Below are positions 38,301 through 49,054 of a stretch of 64,000 bases of DNA, piece after piece. A model generated the notes under the pieces. The model was not told the DNA's origin and did not search any database. It saw nothing but the letters and a program-made list of their open reading frames with translations. The translations under genes and the position numbers were made by a program. The DNA comes from Polytrichum commune. Its lineage: Eukaryota; Streptophyta; Polytrichopsida; Polytrichales; Polytrichaceae. Each line of letters opens with the position of its first letter. Position 1 is the first letter of the stretch. The stretch spans positions 31,948,527 to 32,012,526 of the forward strand of contig OX485808.1 of NCBI GenBank assembly GCA_950295325.1, in the 5' to 3' direction.

Positions 38301-39703
38301 AGATTATATAGACATGGGCTTCCTGCACATGCCCCCTCCTGCATCATCTCAAATTTCTACTTGATAAGATACTCCACAGGGAAAATATGTCTATTCATGT
38401 AAACCTCAGGTGTGTTATCGTGTTTGGAATTCCAGAAAAGCGCGGACAAAGGCACATCAGTGTCTTCCAATATCCTGCCTGATGTTGGGGAAGTTGATGT
38501 AGTCTTAATCTCAGAGCAGCAGGAGGGTATGGGTGACACCAAAGGAGTACAAAACCCAAGCCTCCGAGTAGGAGCCCATCACATCTGCCATTGCAGGTAT
38601 GAACAAATGCATTTTCAACTATTCCCTAACCATATTGATAAAATACTTTTGATGCTCTCATACTGAAACTAGAGGTAATGACTTCAAAATATTTCTCATC
38701 TTGTTGTTTCGATGAGAAATATGATAGGATTGGCTAGAATCAGAAAAACTATATAGTGATGGGAAGTTGCAAACATAGTATGTTCTCCAAGTGCCCAAGC
38801 TATCAAAAATGTCTTGGGAGATTTAAACACTTCATGAGGCATAGAGGATAACCACTGATGACCTTTTGTGATAGACATGAACTTTGGAGGTGATGGACAT
38901 TTTCAATAGCTATGCGTGGAAAACAATAAACTCTAAGCATAGCAATTAACTTATCTCTGAGCAACATCTACCATGTGAAGTTGAGTATCCCGTTTTGGGT
39001 TGAGCGTTACTAATGCCTTCTTTATGGCTGTGCTTGCAGTGTTCAAGGCGCTCAGCCATTTGTGTGGGTACTGGAAGGACCAAAGTGTGTTGGTCATGAC
39101 TTTTTCTCCCAACCTTTCTGTGAAGTTTCGATGTTTCTTACAATACGGAACTGTTCTATTTACACTGGCTCTGTTAAAATAGAAACCCTGGACTTGCCAA
39201 CCACACAAAGCACATCTGGATCTCCTTCTGATGCACACTCTGGATGGACTGCTCTAGGCACCTCCAACTCACTAGGAGATCCTGTTACACCCGACCTCAG
39301 AACGACAACAAATGCTCCCAAAGTATTAAGTAGAGCCCCTTGCTGTCCCTTTCTATGGTGCAACCTTCGGTCTACCACCCTTCATTCATTAGCTGCAGGT
39401 ACATCTGCAACTATACCTCTCTGTGTTACGTTTTTGGCTCCTGGAATTTACGACCTCTCCCGATACAGGGTAAGTTGGACACTGCTGGAGCTTCAAGAAA
39501 GCCCAACGGTTGAGGATGTGCCCATTGTTTCTGAGTTGCTGTTAAAAACAACGTCTGCCACTTACGCGAGCGGGCACACAACATTCACAGATGTGAATCT
39601 GCAATCAGGAAGTGACAAAACCAGTGATTCAGTCAGCACTAGCGCATCAGGGGTTGGATTTGGCCACCCTCTTCTATTGACTGTTGTTCAATCAAATACA
39701 TAA
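26363..39703 (+). CDS. TRAPPC8: Trafficking protein particle complex subunit 8 (TRAPPC8/TRS85), 27 exons
   Basis: Exons: 26363-26522, 27557-27651, 27980-28079, 28337-28441, 28849-29011, 29581-29743, 29984-30049, 30312-30392, 30721-30815, 31187-31337, 31506-31592, 31989-32258, 32522-32619, 32846-32969, 33262-33369, 33845-33980, 34206-34313, 34666-34720, 34827-34938, 35128-35313, 35590-35700, 35846-36022, 36959-37117, 37457-37750, 38025-38198, 38436-38596, 39040-39703. All phases agree, giving 1400 aa (the Arabidopsis homologue is about 1270). Family landmarks: SPVVMVMPTP near the start, VPVRTASEQPYR, HPIACLLVVSSKDE, ISDFLLDLTLKQIIPHMEQK, VSATRKGLKNQI..WWRKGK, and the TPR-like MLRDYDLALQNYRLL. 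The protein is a TRAPP III subunit that tethers vesicles and acts with Rab1/Ypt1 at the Golgi and in autophagy. Exon 13 ends in a GC donor. The last exon is unusually long. An in-frame TTG 36 bases upstream exists, but the ATG at 26363 is the sensible start. Confidence 0.95.
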
Positions 39704-40373
39704 TTCATTCTTATTTTTCAATTTAACCTGTGATTATTCATCCTTGTACTCTCTGCCTCCTACTCTCTCTATAAATGGTGGATGCTTTACAGAAACAGGT
39801 CATAAATTCGTATTTATTGCTATCCCGTGAACTATAGTCTTAGTTCAGTCCTGCATTTGCGAAATTGAGCCAGGTCTGTCCACAGAAATCCATTTCATGA
39901 AATCTAAACTACAGTAGAAAATTTCAGTGGGCTCGCTAACATCTGTAGCCACTAGATGTACAAGATTCTCATCTCACATATTTACGAGAGGGTGAGTTAT
40001 GAGGTTGCTCTATACTTTTTTAAATCATTACATTATTTTTCCGAGAAATTAAATTCTTGATATCACAGATTTGCCAAAATGAAGTCACCCACTGCACCAT
40101 CCAATCAAATCAGTAGATATGGTATGTATGTTGTTACAAAGTAGCTCATCAAAAATTCCTTCATCATCAAAATTTTACCAGGTCTTTATTGAGTTATGAT
40201 GATGTAATTCACCTACATTTAGCAATAACATGCATACAACAATAGCCATAGTTGTTGGCATAGACACTTGAAATGCCAGAAGTTGTCGACTTTTACAGAT
40301 GTAGTCTCCCTTCTCATGTTATGAATGTACTCAAGAAGTTGTTGTAAATAAATGTGAGTAGGGGTTGCAATTA

Positions 40374-40707
40374 CACTTGAACCTCCCTAATATCACGCCT
40401 GTGGCAACCAAAGTGCATGTGATATTAAGGAGGTCTGCAAGTGTTAACATGGATGTGTGTTAATAGAGAATTAGTGTAGCATGTGACATTATGGAATAAC
40501 ACAAGGCAACATTACAATGATGACAATGATGACAATGTGATGTGTGCATGCATGTGATTTTAAGTTCTTTGGTGGATTATATAATGTCAAAATCCGTGAC
40601 ATATGAGAGCACAATGTGATAACAAAGAGAGAAATTTAAATTAAGCACATATGTTCCCTAGGGTTTGGGGATATAAGAGAGGAAGTGATATTACAGAGGT
40701 TTGGATG
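40374..40707. mobile_element. Small TIR element (334 bp), mariner/pogo-like MITE
   Basis: The ends are imperfect inverted repeats of about 23 bp (left CACTTGAACCTCCC..., right, reversed, CATCCAAACCTCTG..., both running into TAATATCAC), flanked by TA on each side. The 'AACCTCYSTAATATCAC' end resembles pogo/Tigger-type termini (from memory). No coding capacity. A further copy of the subterminal motif lies near 40421. Family assignment is inferred. Confidence 0.6.
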
Positions 40708-40875
40708 TACTATGATGATCAACTGGATTGTTTACCAGCAAGCATAACCTATGTCTCCCAAGCAGTTCCCAACATGGACTTTCCCAAAAGTTTGCTAGTT
40801 AATTGCTTCAATGCCATGGTAGACTGCACCATTACATATTGGTTAACCCATAGAAAAGTACAAAACAATGAAATT

Positions 40876-41060
40876 TAGTGTCACTTACTATTTGGATTTA
40901 CACAATGTTATGTCTTGTTATTATCGATGTAATCTTCTACCATATAAAGTTGTTAGTGTTCTCTAATGTCCAAACAACCAATTTAACCTTTGTTGGTAAA
41001 ATACGAGATCTACTCTATATAGATACAACATTACGTCAACCCAAATAGTAAGTGACACTA
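40876..41060. mobile_element. Small TIR element (185 bp MITE)
   Basis: The outer 20 bp (TAGTGTCACTTACTATTTGG) are a perfect inverted repeat, and similarity runs on to about 37 bp with six mismatches. If the flanking TA is the target site, it would be a Tc1/mariner-type MITE. It lies 166 bp from the 334-bp element, so two insertions sit side by side. Its middle (about 40950-41020) resembles part of the inverted-repeat element at 63221. Confidence 0.65.
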
Positions 41061-41767
41061 CATATTATATTTAGTGTAGCAATTGCATGTGCCTCACCAA
41101 CTAGACTTCAAACTTGCAAGATAGTCAAATGGTTTCCAACTCTCAAAATAAACAACTACTACTTAACCCTATATTGCTCTAGGGTGCAATTTCATATCAC
41201 CCTTGATGTCAAGGGCATTTGAGCCCACTATCATCAACATTTGTTTTGATTGGTCACTTGCATGTAGGAGCCAACTTACAATAAAGGCATGTGAACAAAA
41301 AGATCATCATTTCAACAAAATTTGAGATAATCTAACATTCGCAAAGTTGAAGTTATCAATTTGGGGCAATTAGTGAAAATCTTGTTTGTCCTAATTTTGG
41401 ATGACGGAATGAATGTGGACCTTCAATCAAAATATACACATATGTACAAAGTTGGAAAACAATACATGTGAGAATTTGACTTTCCAAATTTGGAGTTCAT
41501 ATGCCTCTTCTAGAGGCATCCAAAGTTCATTGACCAAATGTTGGGAGTCTCTCATATTGAACTTAAATGCCATCTTTAGAGCATGCTTGCTTTGGGTTGT
41601 TGTCCAAACTACAACAAGAAGTTGATTCTTGCATTGCCTGAATGATGATGTGAGGTGGTAGTCTAGAATACCTTCATGGCAAGAGATGATCTGTTGGGTC
41701 ACTCGGGCCAATAAAGGGTTAAGGTAGTTGCACCTATTCTAGACACTTGGACGAGTTTAGGTACTTA

Positions 41768-42563
41768 GGGCCAAGTTCCATGTGCCGGTCCCGGTCCGTT
41801 TTTTTCAAAATAAATGGGTGGGCCAGTGAAAAGAGGGTGGTGCCATGTGCCCATCCCTCTCACCCATGGATGGGTGTCCCACATTTTGTGTTATGCAAGA
41901 ACATGTGCCAAAGGACCAGCGGTCCTAACGGTCACAAGAAGGACATGTGCCGGTTAGAAAGCTCCAGTGACTGGATCGGCCGGTCACCTAGGGTACACCC
42001 TCGGATACTAAAAACCACTTTGTTCTTCAAGTCCTTTCTTTTGAGGAGTACTCTTAGGGAACATGTATTTATGATGTTTTTAGAATCTAGATCTTAACTA
42101 TATATATATAAGGCAAACAAACCAAAGGAAACACTCGTGAAATATTTAAAAGACTATTTTGGTATCATTTAGGTGTCACAGTTAAAATCACTTATAAACA
42201 ACGTACAATGACAATTTCAACTATATATGTATATTTACATATTTCCATAGATGACAATATTACCAACCTACGCATATCAACAACACATAATTTGGAATTC
42301 ATTCAATAAATGTATGGAAATTGATGTGCAAATCAAATATGAGAAGTTAAATGATGATGACCTCCATTGCCGGTGAGCTTCATAAAGTGTCATGTCTTAT
42401 CACTCACCAAATTTAGTTAGAAAGTAGGAAATCGAAATAAACCAGCACCCCACATAGAAGTACCCCTCCATAAAATGGGTGACATCACCCATTTTATGGA
42501 CGATGTCACCCATTTCTCACCCATTTAAAAAACGGACCGGGACCGGCACATGGAACTTGGCCC
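41768..42563. mobile_element. PIF/Harbinger-type non-autonomous DNA transposon (796 bp)
   Basis: Perfect 37-bp terminal inverted repeats (41768-41804 and 42527-42563) start GGGCCAAGTTCCATG and end with a T-run. They are flanked by a TTA direct duplication (41765-41767 and 42564-42566). TTA target sites and GGGCC termini are diagnostic for PIF/Harbinger and Tourist-like elements. No transposase-like ORF lies inside, so it would be mobilised in trans. Identical TIRs suggest a fairly recent insertion. Confidence 0.85.
42468..42499. repeat. 15-bp-arm perfect palindrome inside the Harbinger-like element
   Basis: CCATAAAATGGGTGA, a CA spacer, then its exact reverse complement. It lies about 30 bp inside the right TIR; the motif AATGGGTGA also occurs in both subterminal regions. 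It could be a subterminal transposase-binding array or a foldback by-product. Confidence 0.7.
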
Positions 42564-42566
42564 TTA

Positions 42567-45500
42567 GAATGAACCAATTTGTGTATCAACCATCTCAGAG
42601 GATTAGCTCGTCAAAGTGGATTCAAAACACATAATATTCGAATCATATATCTATTTACGTTGGAATTCCAAAATCACAGTATTTCAAAATCCATTTTGGT
42701 CATATGGGGGCATCTGCTTGTGGCACCAATCAAGGTCATGTCCCACCTTTTGCATAGGATGAAACGCTTCTTGATTAACCTAATGTGACCTTGTCTAAAA
42801 CCTAATGATCGTGAGATCGTGAGACCACAAGTGACATGTTTATAATGCCTTACATATAATTCATCAATGTGTAATTTTGGCAAATTCATGGCCCTCGTTT
42901 GCTTGTGTTGAAGTCTCCACTCACTAGCTTCTTTCATAGTGTGCCATGCATTGAACTTGTGATGTGTGCACATAAATCATAGTGTGTGTCCACTTTATTT
43001 TTATTTATTGAAAAATTTATAACATATAGTTTTGTGCCCATTATATCCCTAATTTTAGGTTCCAATAAATAGATCACAAGCCAAATATAGGTTCGCCTAC
43101 CTTACTACTAGGCCCGGTTCCCAATGGTCCAATGATGTGATCCCAAGGTAACTTCCTTGTATTTATAGTCCAACTAACATATTAGAATAGGAATTGAGAC
43201 ACCGGACAACTTTGTACTTTGGGCATTTTCCGAGACGAACACGAGTTCCCACAATTAGGTCCCTTTCTCAAACACTCAAAAACACACAATTGTCACAAAA
43301 TTCCATAATTGATAATTATAACACATTGAGATGAGTTCACCTTTTTGGTTCCTCATCAAATCCTTGGCCAAATCACTCCTCATCATGTGTGGGGAAGCGT
43401 GCAAAAATGGGTGTTTAAAGGGGATTCCTTAGAATTATTTTTTGTCATTTTCCTTTGGTTGTTATAGGCAAGCATACTTTATTTTTCTTCATACTTTAAA
43501 GTAGTTATAAGAATAGTCCATGTTTTTGCTACTATATACCATTGCTCAAAGGTCCTTGGCCGTAGTAAGACTAGTGCAAAGAAACGTGTGACACACATAA
43601 GGCGTACTCTAATGCATAAATGCAAGAAAAGCTATGTGAACACAACAACCAAGAAAACATTTGATCAAGTAATAAGATCAAACCTCCATCCTAGCCAAAC
43701 TTGACTTGACCAACATCTAGATGTGTAGATCAAGCCTAAGAGGAAGCGTATGGAGCACACTACTACCAATTCTCAAGTTCTCATCCACAACAACGGATAC
43801 GGCATTTGTAATAATATGGCCATCCACTCCTAGGTTTAATCAAATGTTAACTTGAACCTACCAATTACCCTACTACTTCCTTATCTAACCCATCTCATCT
43901 TAGACACACCCATACATTTCATAAATTTTAAAGCCTTTCTTAGAACTAAGAATAACATATTTTCTAGCTTCAAGTGATAAGAAAAACCTACCTTTTTCTC
44001 CACTTGGTTGCTAAGATTGTTGGGGTTACCCACCCAAGGTAATACCACAAACCTTCAAGTTGGGAACGTAATGGGTTACCACTCGTTCCCAACACGGCAA
44101 TCCTTACTCTTATCATCTAGGATAATGTGACATATTGATATGGAACAATGCTCACCTACTTTTCATGGGGCAAAATTAATCTTCTCATGGACTTAAACTT
44201 GAGCATATGGATGATATGTTGTATGCTTGGATAGTTGTCGGGAACACAATAATATTTTTGGAGATGTCACTCTACTTGGATGAGTGACCAAAAATTAACT
44301 ACATAACCGATGAGAGGGGAGTGGGTGACATATTGCAGTTGTAACAACAAGACATCCACCTACTCAAGTCAATGGAGATTTATTGTGGAATTAATTATCC
44401 AACAATTTGGATGACTACACAACCATAAATAATTGGTGTGCTCATGGACACAAACCAAAAGATATATGAATAAATGCTCTATGTGTGGATAGAACAACAC
44501 ATTGCAATTGTTGGAAGTGTTGTTCCCTCGGATGAATGCCCGGTTCTTAACTACCCAACCGGTAAAAAGATAGTGTGGTGACGAGCTGCACTAGCAATGA
44601 GACATCCACCTATTCATGCCATTTATGAGATATCATAATTGATTTGCTCATAAACATAGCCTTGACCATCTCGAATCTCACTGACAAGTCATGCCCTCAT
44701 TGGACAAGAGCACACCAATTATAAACCCTAATGCATTATCCTCACGACAAGGTCATCGTTACGCCTGATATCGTACACATGTCGCGCTCCTGTAGCATGT
44801 AGTATGGCTCCTCACATACAATAAGTCCATACCACACTCAGAAGATGTGAACGAATTGTTCTATAAAGTACATACATGGATAAAATAAAGCACATGCAAA
44901 TGATTCTCTCTCTCCACTTCGACATGTGATTGGTTAAATATAGGTGAACGCCAACCAATGATGCCAACAACCAATCTTGGAAGCCTACTTACCTACCTAT
45001 CAAAATGGCATCACCATCAATCCTTCCTTCCTTCCTTCGTTTGTATTTGGGTCAACAAGCAAACTCACCTAATGAAGCACACATCACACATTTAGTGTTG
45101 GAGGAAATCTCCAAAATCATCATAACATTATCCAACTACAATTGTAGGTTGGGTGGAGCCCGGGAACATGTTAGATACTATTCGGAACTATACCATGCTT
45201 GCGCCCCCTTCCCACTTGACTTTAGCTAAGACTAAAAGTTGGTTCTAACAACCTGGCCTTCACACCATCGACATTATCTAGTGCCGAGCCTAGTTGGCAA
45301 ATGATGTGGCATGGCTCAAAAGTGGAGGTTTTAAGCTTCAAGCACCCACCCTCCCATGGGTACTAAACATGAGGCAAAAATATAGGACTTTTAAAAGTGT
45401 CGCCTCCCGCCCTTGTGATTGGTTGTTTTTTAGTCTTACCTATGAGGGCACGAGGAACTCCATTAACAAAAAAGCCGATGGTAAGATAGGTGAGTAGTAA

Positions 45501-46900
45501 GGCATTTGGGGATGGGACAAAAACTACCCAACATTCATTGCTTGGTAGACAAAACAATGAACATGTGTGACAACTACTTAACTAAAACCTACTTGAGAAT
45601 CTCTGGAGCAAGTTCTGGTAGGTGCATTGGGATAGCTGGATGCCTCCGCTAATACCAAGAGAGCTTTACCGGGGTTTTAGGAAAGACTTCGGTTATTTGG
45701 TAAAATCAGGTGGGAAGGGGCCATTATTCTCTCTTACTAGCAGATCCAAACATGGTAAACTCGGGTGAAGCATTGCCACTAAATATTACTAGGATCGAAT
45801 GGGTGATAGCAGCTGAATAATGTTATGTCATCATCCCAGCCTCTAAAACTCCTCACGAAGCAGGCTTTTGCTAACTTTTGGGAGGAAAAGCTGTCCAAAG
45901 CCAGCTTCGCGTATTCTGAGCTCCAAAAAGTGGGATAGGAGCTTGCGTTGACCACATGAAGCGAGGGAATCGAAGAAAGGTTAAAACAACAAGACTCCAA
46001 GAGATAGAAGAGAGAGAAATCTGTGCTTCAACCTTCGGGAGACTCATCAGTAGATGGTAACTGATTTAGCCTCTACCTTCAGCGTAGTATGTAGATGGAG
46101 GTGGGTATTTGGAAGATTGAAATATCATTAAAGTAATAAGTCCCTGCAGACTGGGTCCTGGGCCCTCGCTGTTGTCGGGGCCGGCCTGCCTTCGCATCTC
46201 CCAACCTCACCCCACCTCACATCGCATCACATTGCATGCATTTCATTTCATTTTTGTAACTTCTGGTGCAGTGGAGTGAAAGGAAGCGAAGGGAGCATCA
46301 CGAGGAGATGTCATGAAAGTATGTACAGGTAAACACCATTCACATTTTTAAGTGACATCATTAAAACTTAACCTTAACTTATAAATACTTACTTACCATG
46401 TGAGTGGAGTTGTAAGTTCTCGTGTTGTGTGATAGAGAGAGAGACACAGTAAAGGTCGCCTCGCCTGAGTCCCCTGTCAATCTTCTGCCGCCTCTGCCAT
46501 TCTGCCATTCTGCTGCTTCAGTCTGCTGCCCCTCAATCGTCGTCGTCTGCCACATCTCGGTAACTTACGGCCATCCTCAACCCATGGTAGGTTATGTGAA
46601 CTTAACTTAACTCAACTCATGTTGTGTTATGTGCAAGTTATGTTCAACCTCTTCCTAACTTAACTCTGGGGATTGGCGGGTTTGGGGAATGGTTGAGGGG
46701 TTGAGAGGTTGGGCCAATTGAGCGAAGTGAGGGTGAGGGTAGGGTAGTGATCGGTAAGGTTTTTCCATCAGTGAGGGTAGGGATCTGGCCCAGGAAGGAG
46801 ACAAAGAGTTCAAAGCAGGTGTTAACTTAGAGATGGCTTTGCCGAATTGGAGGTTCAAAAGGGATAGGTGGGAATCTTTGACGAGTTTTGGTAGGAATGA
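42567..46900. other. Gene-free spacer between the Harbinger-like element and the BTB gene
   Basis: No supportable exon, and no reverse transcriptase, integrase or transposase motif. The diverged duplication at 44221-44640 is the only clear structure. Short ORFs (for example 45005-45229) have random-looking composition. Confidence 0.6.
44221..44640. repeat. Diverged direct duplication, about 260-bp spacing
   Basis: 44221-44390 and 44481-44640 share TTGGATGAGTGACCA/TCGGATGAATGCCCG, TTAACTACNNAACCG, and AGACATCCACCTANTCA in the same order. Looks like an old local duplication or a pair of repeat units in a gene-free region. Confidence 0.5.
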
Positions 46901-46971
46901 AGTGGTTTGGATGCTCCTCCTCCTCATTATCACCTTGGGTTAGGCGCCAATGAAAGAGGGGCCGGAGCTCC

Positions 46972-46975
<4 letters not shown>

Positions 46976-47007
<32 letters not shown>
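46976..47007. repeat. (GA)16 microsatellite upstream of the BTB gene
   Basis: A perfect run inside the likely leader/promoter of the BTB gene, about 370 bp before the proposed leader-intron donor. Confidence 0.95.
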
Positions 47008-47011
<4 letters not shown>

Positions 47012-47439
47012 GGCATGCCAGGAATTTTGACACGGAATTTGGGTTTTGTGAGAGTCGCTCGGAAGCAGGGCGCCAGGCTTTCTTGCATTTAGGGTATTTC
47101 TTTTTTCAAGGCTCCGTAGTAGTTCAAGCGCTGGCAAGTTGGAGAGGTTGAAATTACTTATATTTTACAGATTGCATGGGGGCCAGGTAGATTAGTTGTT
47201 GTTGTTGTTGCAGCTTGAATAATGAATGAACGATCTGCTTCGTTTAGGTCATCATTAACCATCACAACGGAGCTGAGAGGTTTTTGACTAACCCGTGTCG
47301 AAATTTGGCCTCTGCAGTGAATGCTGAGGAATCTTGGACCAGGGTTTGTCACTAGCGTTCGGACAACTAGTGCAATTCAGGTGAGTCTCAATTTGTGTGT
47401 CTTTCATCACGAATTTCTTGTATGGGGTTTATTTTATGG

Positions 47440-48010
47440 GTTTTGGAAGGCGGAGTGTTCAGGTTGCAATGTCTGTGGCTCTTTTTGAAGTCGAAACTGG
47501 AGCAACTGGATTCACTAACACATACATTGACATTATTATGTGCTTCTAAAAGGTGTATGAGCTGAAATATGAGACATATAACAACTTATCAGATCTTCAC
47601 TTAGGAGTTGGTTTTGGAATTGATGCTTGCGATTGCATCAGAGAAGAGAAGATCATATGCAATAGGGTTTGTTGGTTGCTCACCTCATTTTCTGTCTAGA
47701 TTTTTTGTGTGTCATTCTTAAGTTAAACAACTAGGTCTCTTCTGGCCATCGTGGGAGTTTATGGCCTTTGGACTTCAGGTTGCAATGTCTGTGGCCGTTT
47801 TCAAAGTTGAAATTTTAGGCAAACACATACTGAGTATTTTGATCATCAATGTTTCGACTTTTGAGTTTCATGGCCTTTAGAAGGTGGAGTTGAGGTTGCA
47901 ATGTCTGCAGACGAGAGCCCTTTCCAAAGTCTGAAATGAAGCAATTGGATTTACTAACATGCATATCTTGTGTTTTTAAAGGACATATGAGCTGATTTTA
48001 GAGATGTACC
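47440..48010. repeat. Three diverged copies of a unit within the BTB 5' leader intron
   Basis: AGGTTGCAATGTCTG occurs at 47461, 47777 and 47893. Each time a variant of ATGGSYTTTRGAAG precedes it and a variant of TTTYMAAGTYGAAA follows. A separate block, TTTGATCATCAATGT, occurs at about 47838 and 48661. Confidence 0.55.
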
Positions 48011-48484
48011 ATCAATTGTTTGTCTCCACTCTATGGATTGCACCAGTAGGAGGAATCATAATTGAGTTCAAATTCACTCTTCAACTACAACTTCGCGTAA
48101 ATCAAAAAAATCATAGTTGTGATTGAAAGTGGGCCCAAACCACAATCACTCTAGTAGTAGTAGTCTGTAAATGCCCCATGAATTTTCAGCATAATTCCAA
48201 GAACTAAAAGCCTCCCAATAACTTCAATGAAACAGCTAAAGGCCTCAGTAATGGTCAGTTATCATGTGGGAATGGAAGTTGAATTTCAGGATTTAATGTA
48301 GACCTTCCTCCAAATGACACGAATGGTAAAACAAGAGAATGAGTTTATTCTCAAATAGCCTATTTAGGCACTGGTGCAAATGGAGTAAATGATTTTATTT
48401 GGGATGCAACTTTTCAGGCAGGTCTTGGTAGATGGAAGAAGGCTTTGTGTTGTCTGAAGATAGGCAAGAATGAGATTGGTGTAG

Positions 48485-48625
48485 AGTTCTTTACCCTTAA
48501 GTGTCCAAGAGGCCCAATCTGGGCCGTCTATGCACAAAATGTGTATTTGAGCTACATGTTTCCAATTTTTTGCTAATTGTGTCAAAAGTGACCCTACTTA
48601 TGGAGATTTGGGTTCAAATACACAC
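48485..48625 (+). repeat. R2 dispersed repeat copy (BTB 5' leader intron)
   Basis: Shares AGAGGCCCAATCTGGGCC, TAATTGTGTCAAAAGTGACC and GGAGATTTGGGTTCAAAT with the copies at 50965 and 60440. The AGGCCC..GGGCCT core is a short palindrome. Confidence 0.55.
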
Positions 48626-49054
48626 TCTGGGTGTCCTTGGATGGAATTACGTACTGAGTACTTTGATCATCAATGTCACATATGAGTGAATTTCACTTTG
48701 TCCTCGACATAAGAGGATGTACCAAGAGAGGTTTCAAGCTCACAAATGCACAAAATATGATTTAAAGACTGGTTTATGAGGCTTGTAGAAAAATGTGTAT
48801 TTAAATTGTACATTGAGCTCCTTGGTCATTTAAGGGTTACATGCCACTTGACTATGCTCGGGAATCATGCATGTACTCAAGGAACTTAATTCTTGAATAT
48901 ATCTTCTTGAAACTAAAATAGAAAGAGGGCGTCCTGACACATGATCCTTAAGAATGCTCTATGCAGGCTGGATGGGTAGGAGATGAGGTGAGGTAAATAC
49001 AGGCGGAGGCTGCAAAGTGAAAAGAGTAGTTTGGCAACAACGAGGGGCTGCAAA

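Larger units (their letters stand above)
47381..48966 (+). other. Probable 5'-UTR intron of the BTB gene
   Basis: A strong donor (CAG/GTGAGT at 47381) follows a GC-richer, GA-repeat-bearing leader-like stretch (about 46900-47380). A good acceptor (CTATGCAG at 48966) lies 88 bp before the BTB start codon. Together they suggest a 1.59-kb intron in the 5' leader. The segment contains diverged copies of an internal repeat. Inference only; no transcript evidence is available. Confidence 0.4.

Noticed and set aside
41427-41711. 94-codon minus-strand ORF near the Harbinger-like element
   Set aside because: Outside the TIRs, no transposase or Myb features, random-looking composition.
39704-46900. 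LTR retrotransposon or autonomous transposon in the long spacer
   Set aside because: No reverse transcriptase, integrase or DDE motif was found in any frame and no long direct repeats of LTR type; only non-autonomous TIR elements are supported.
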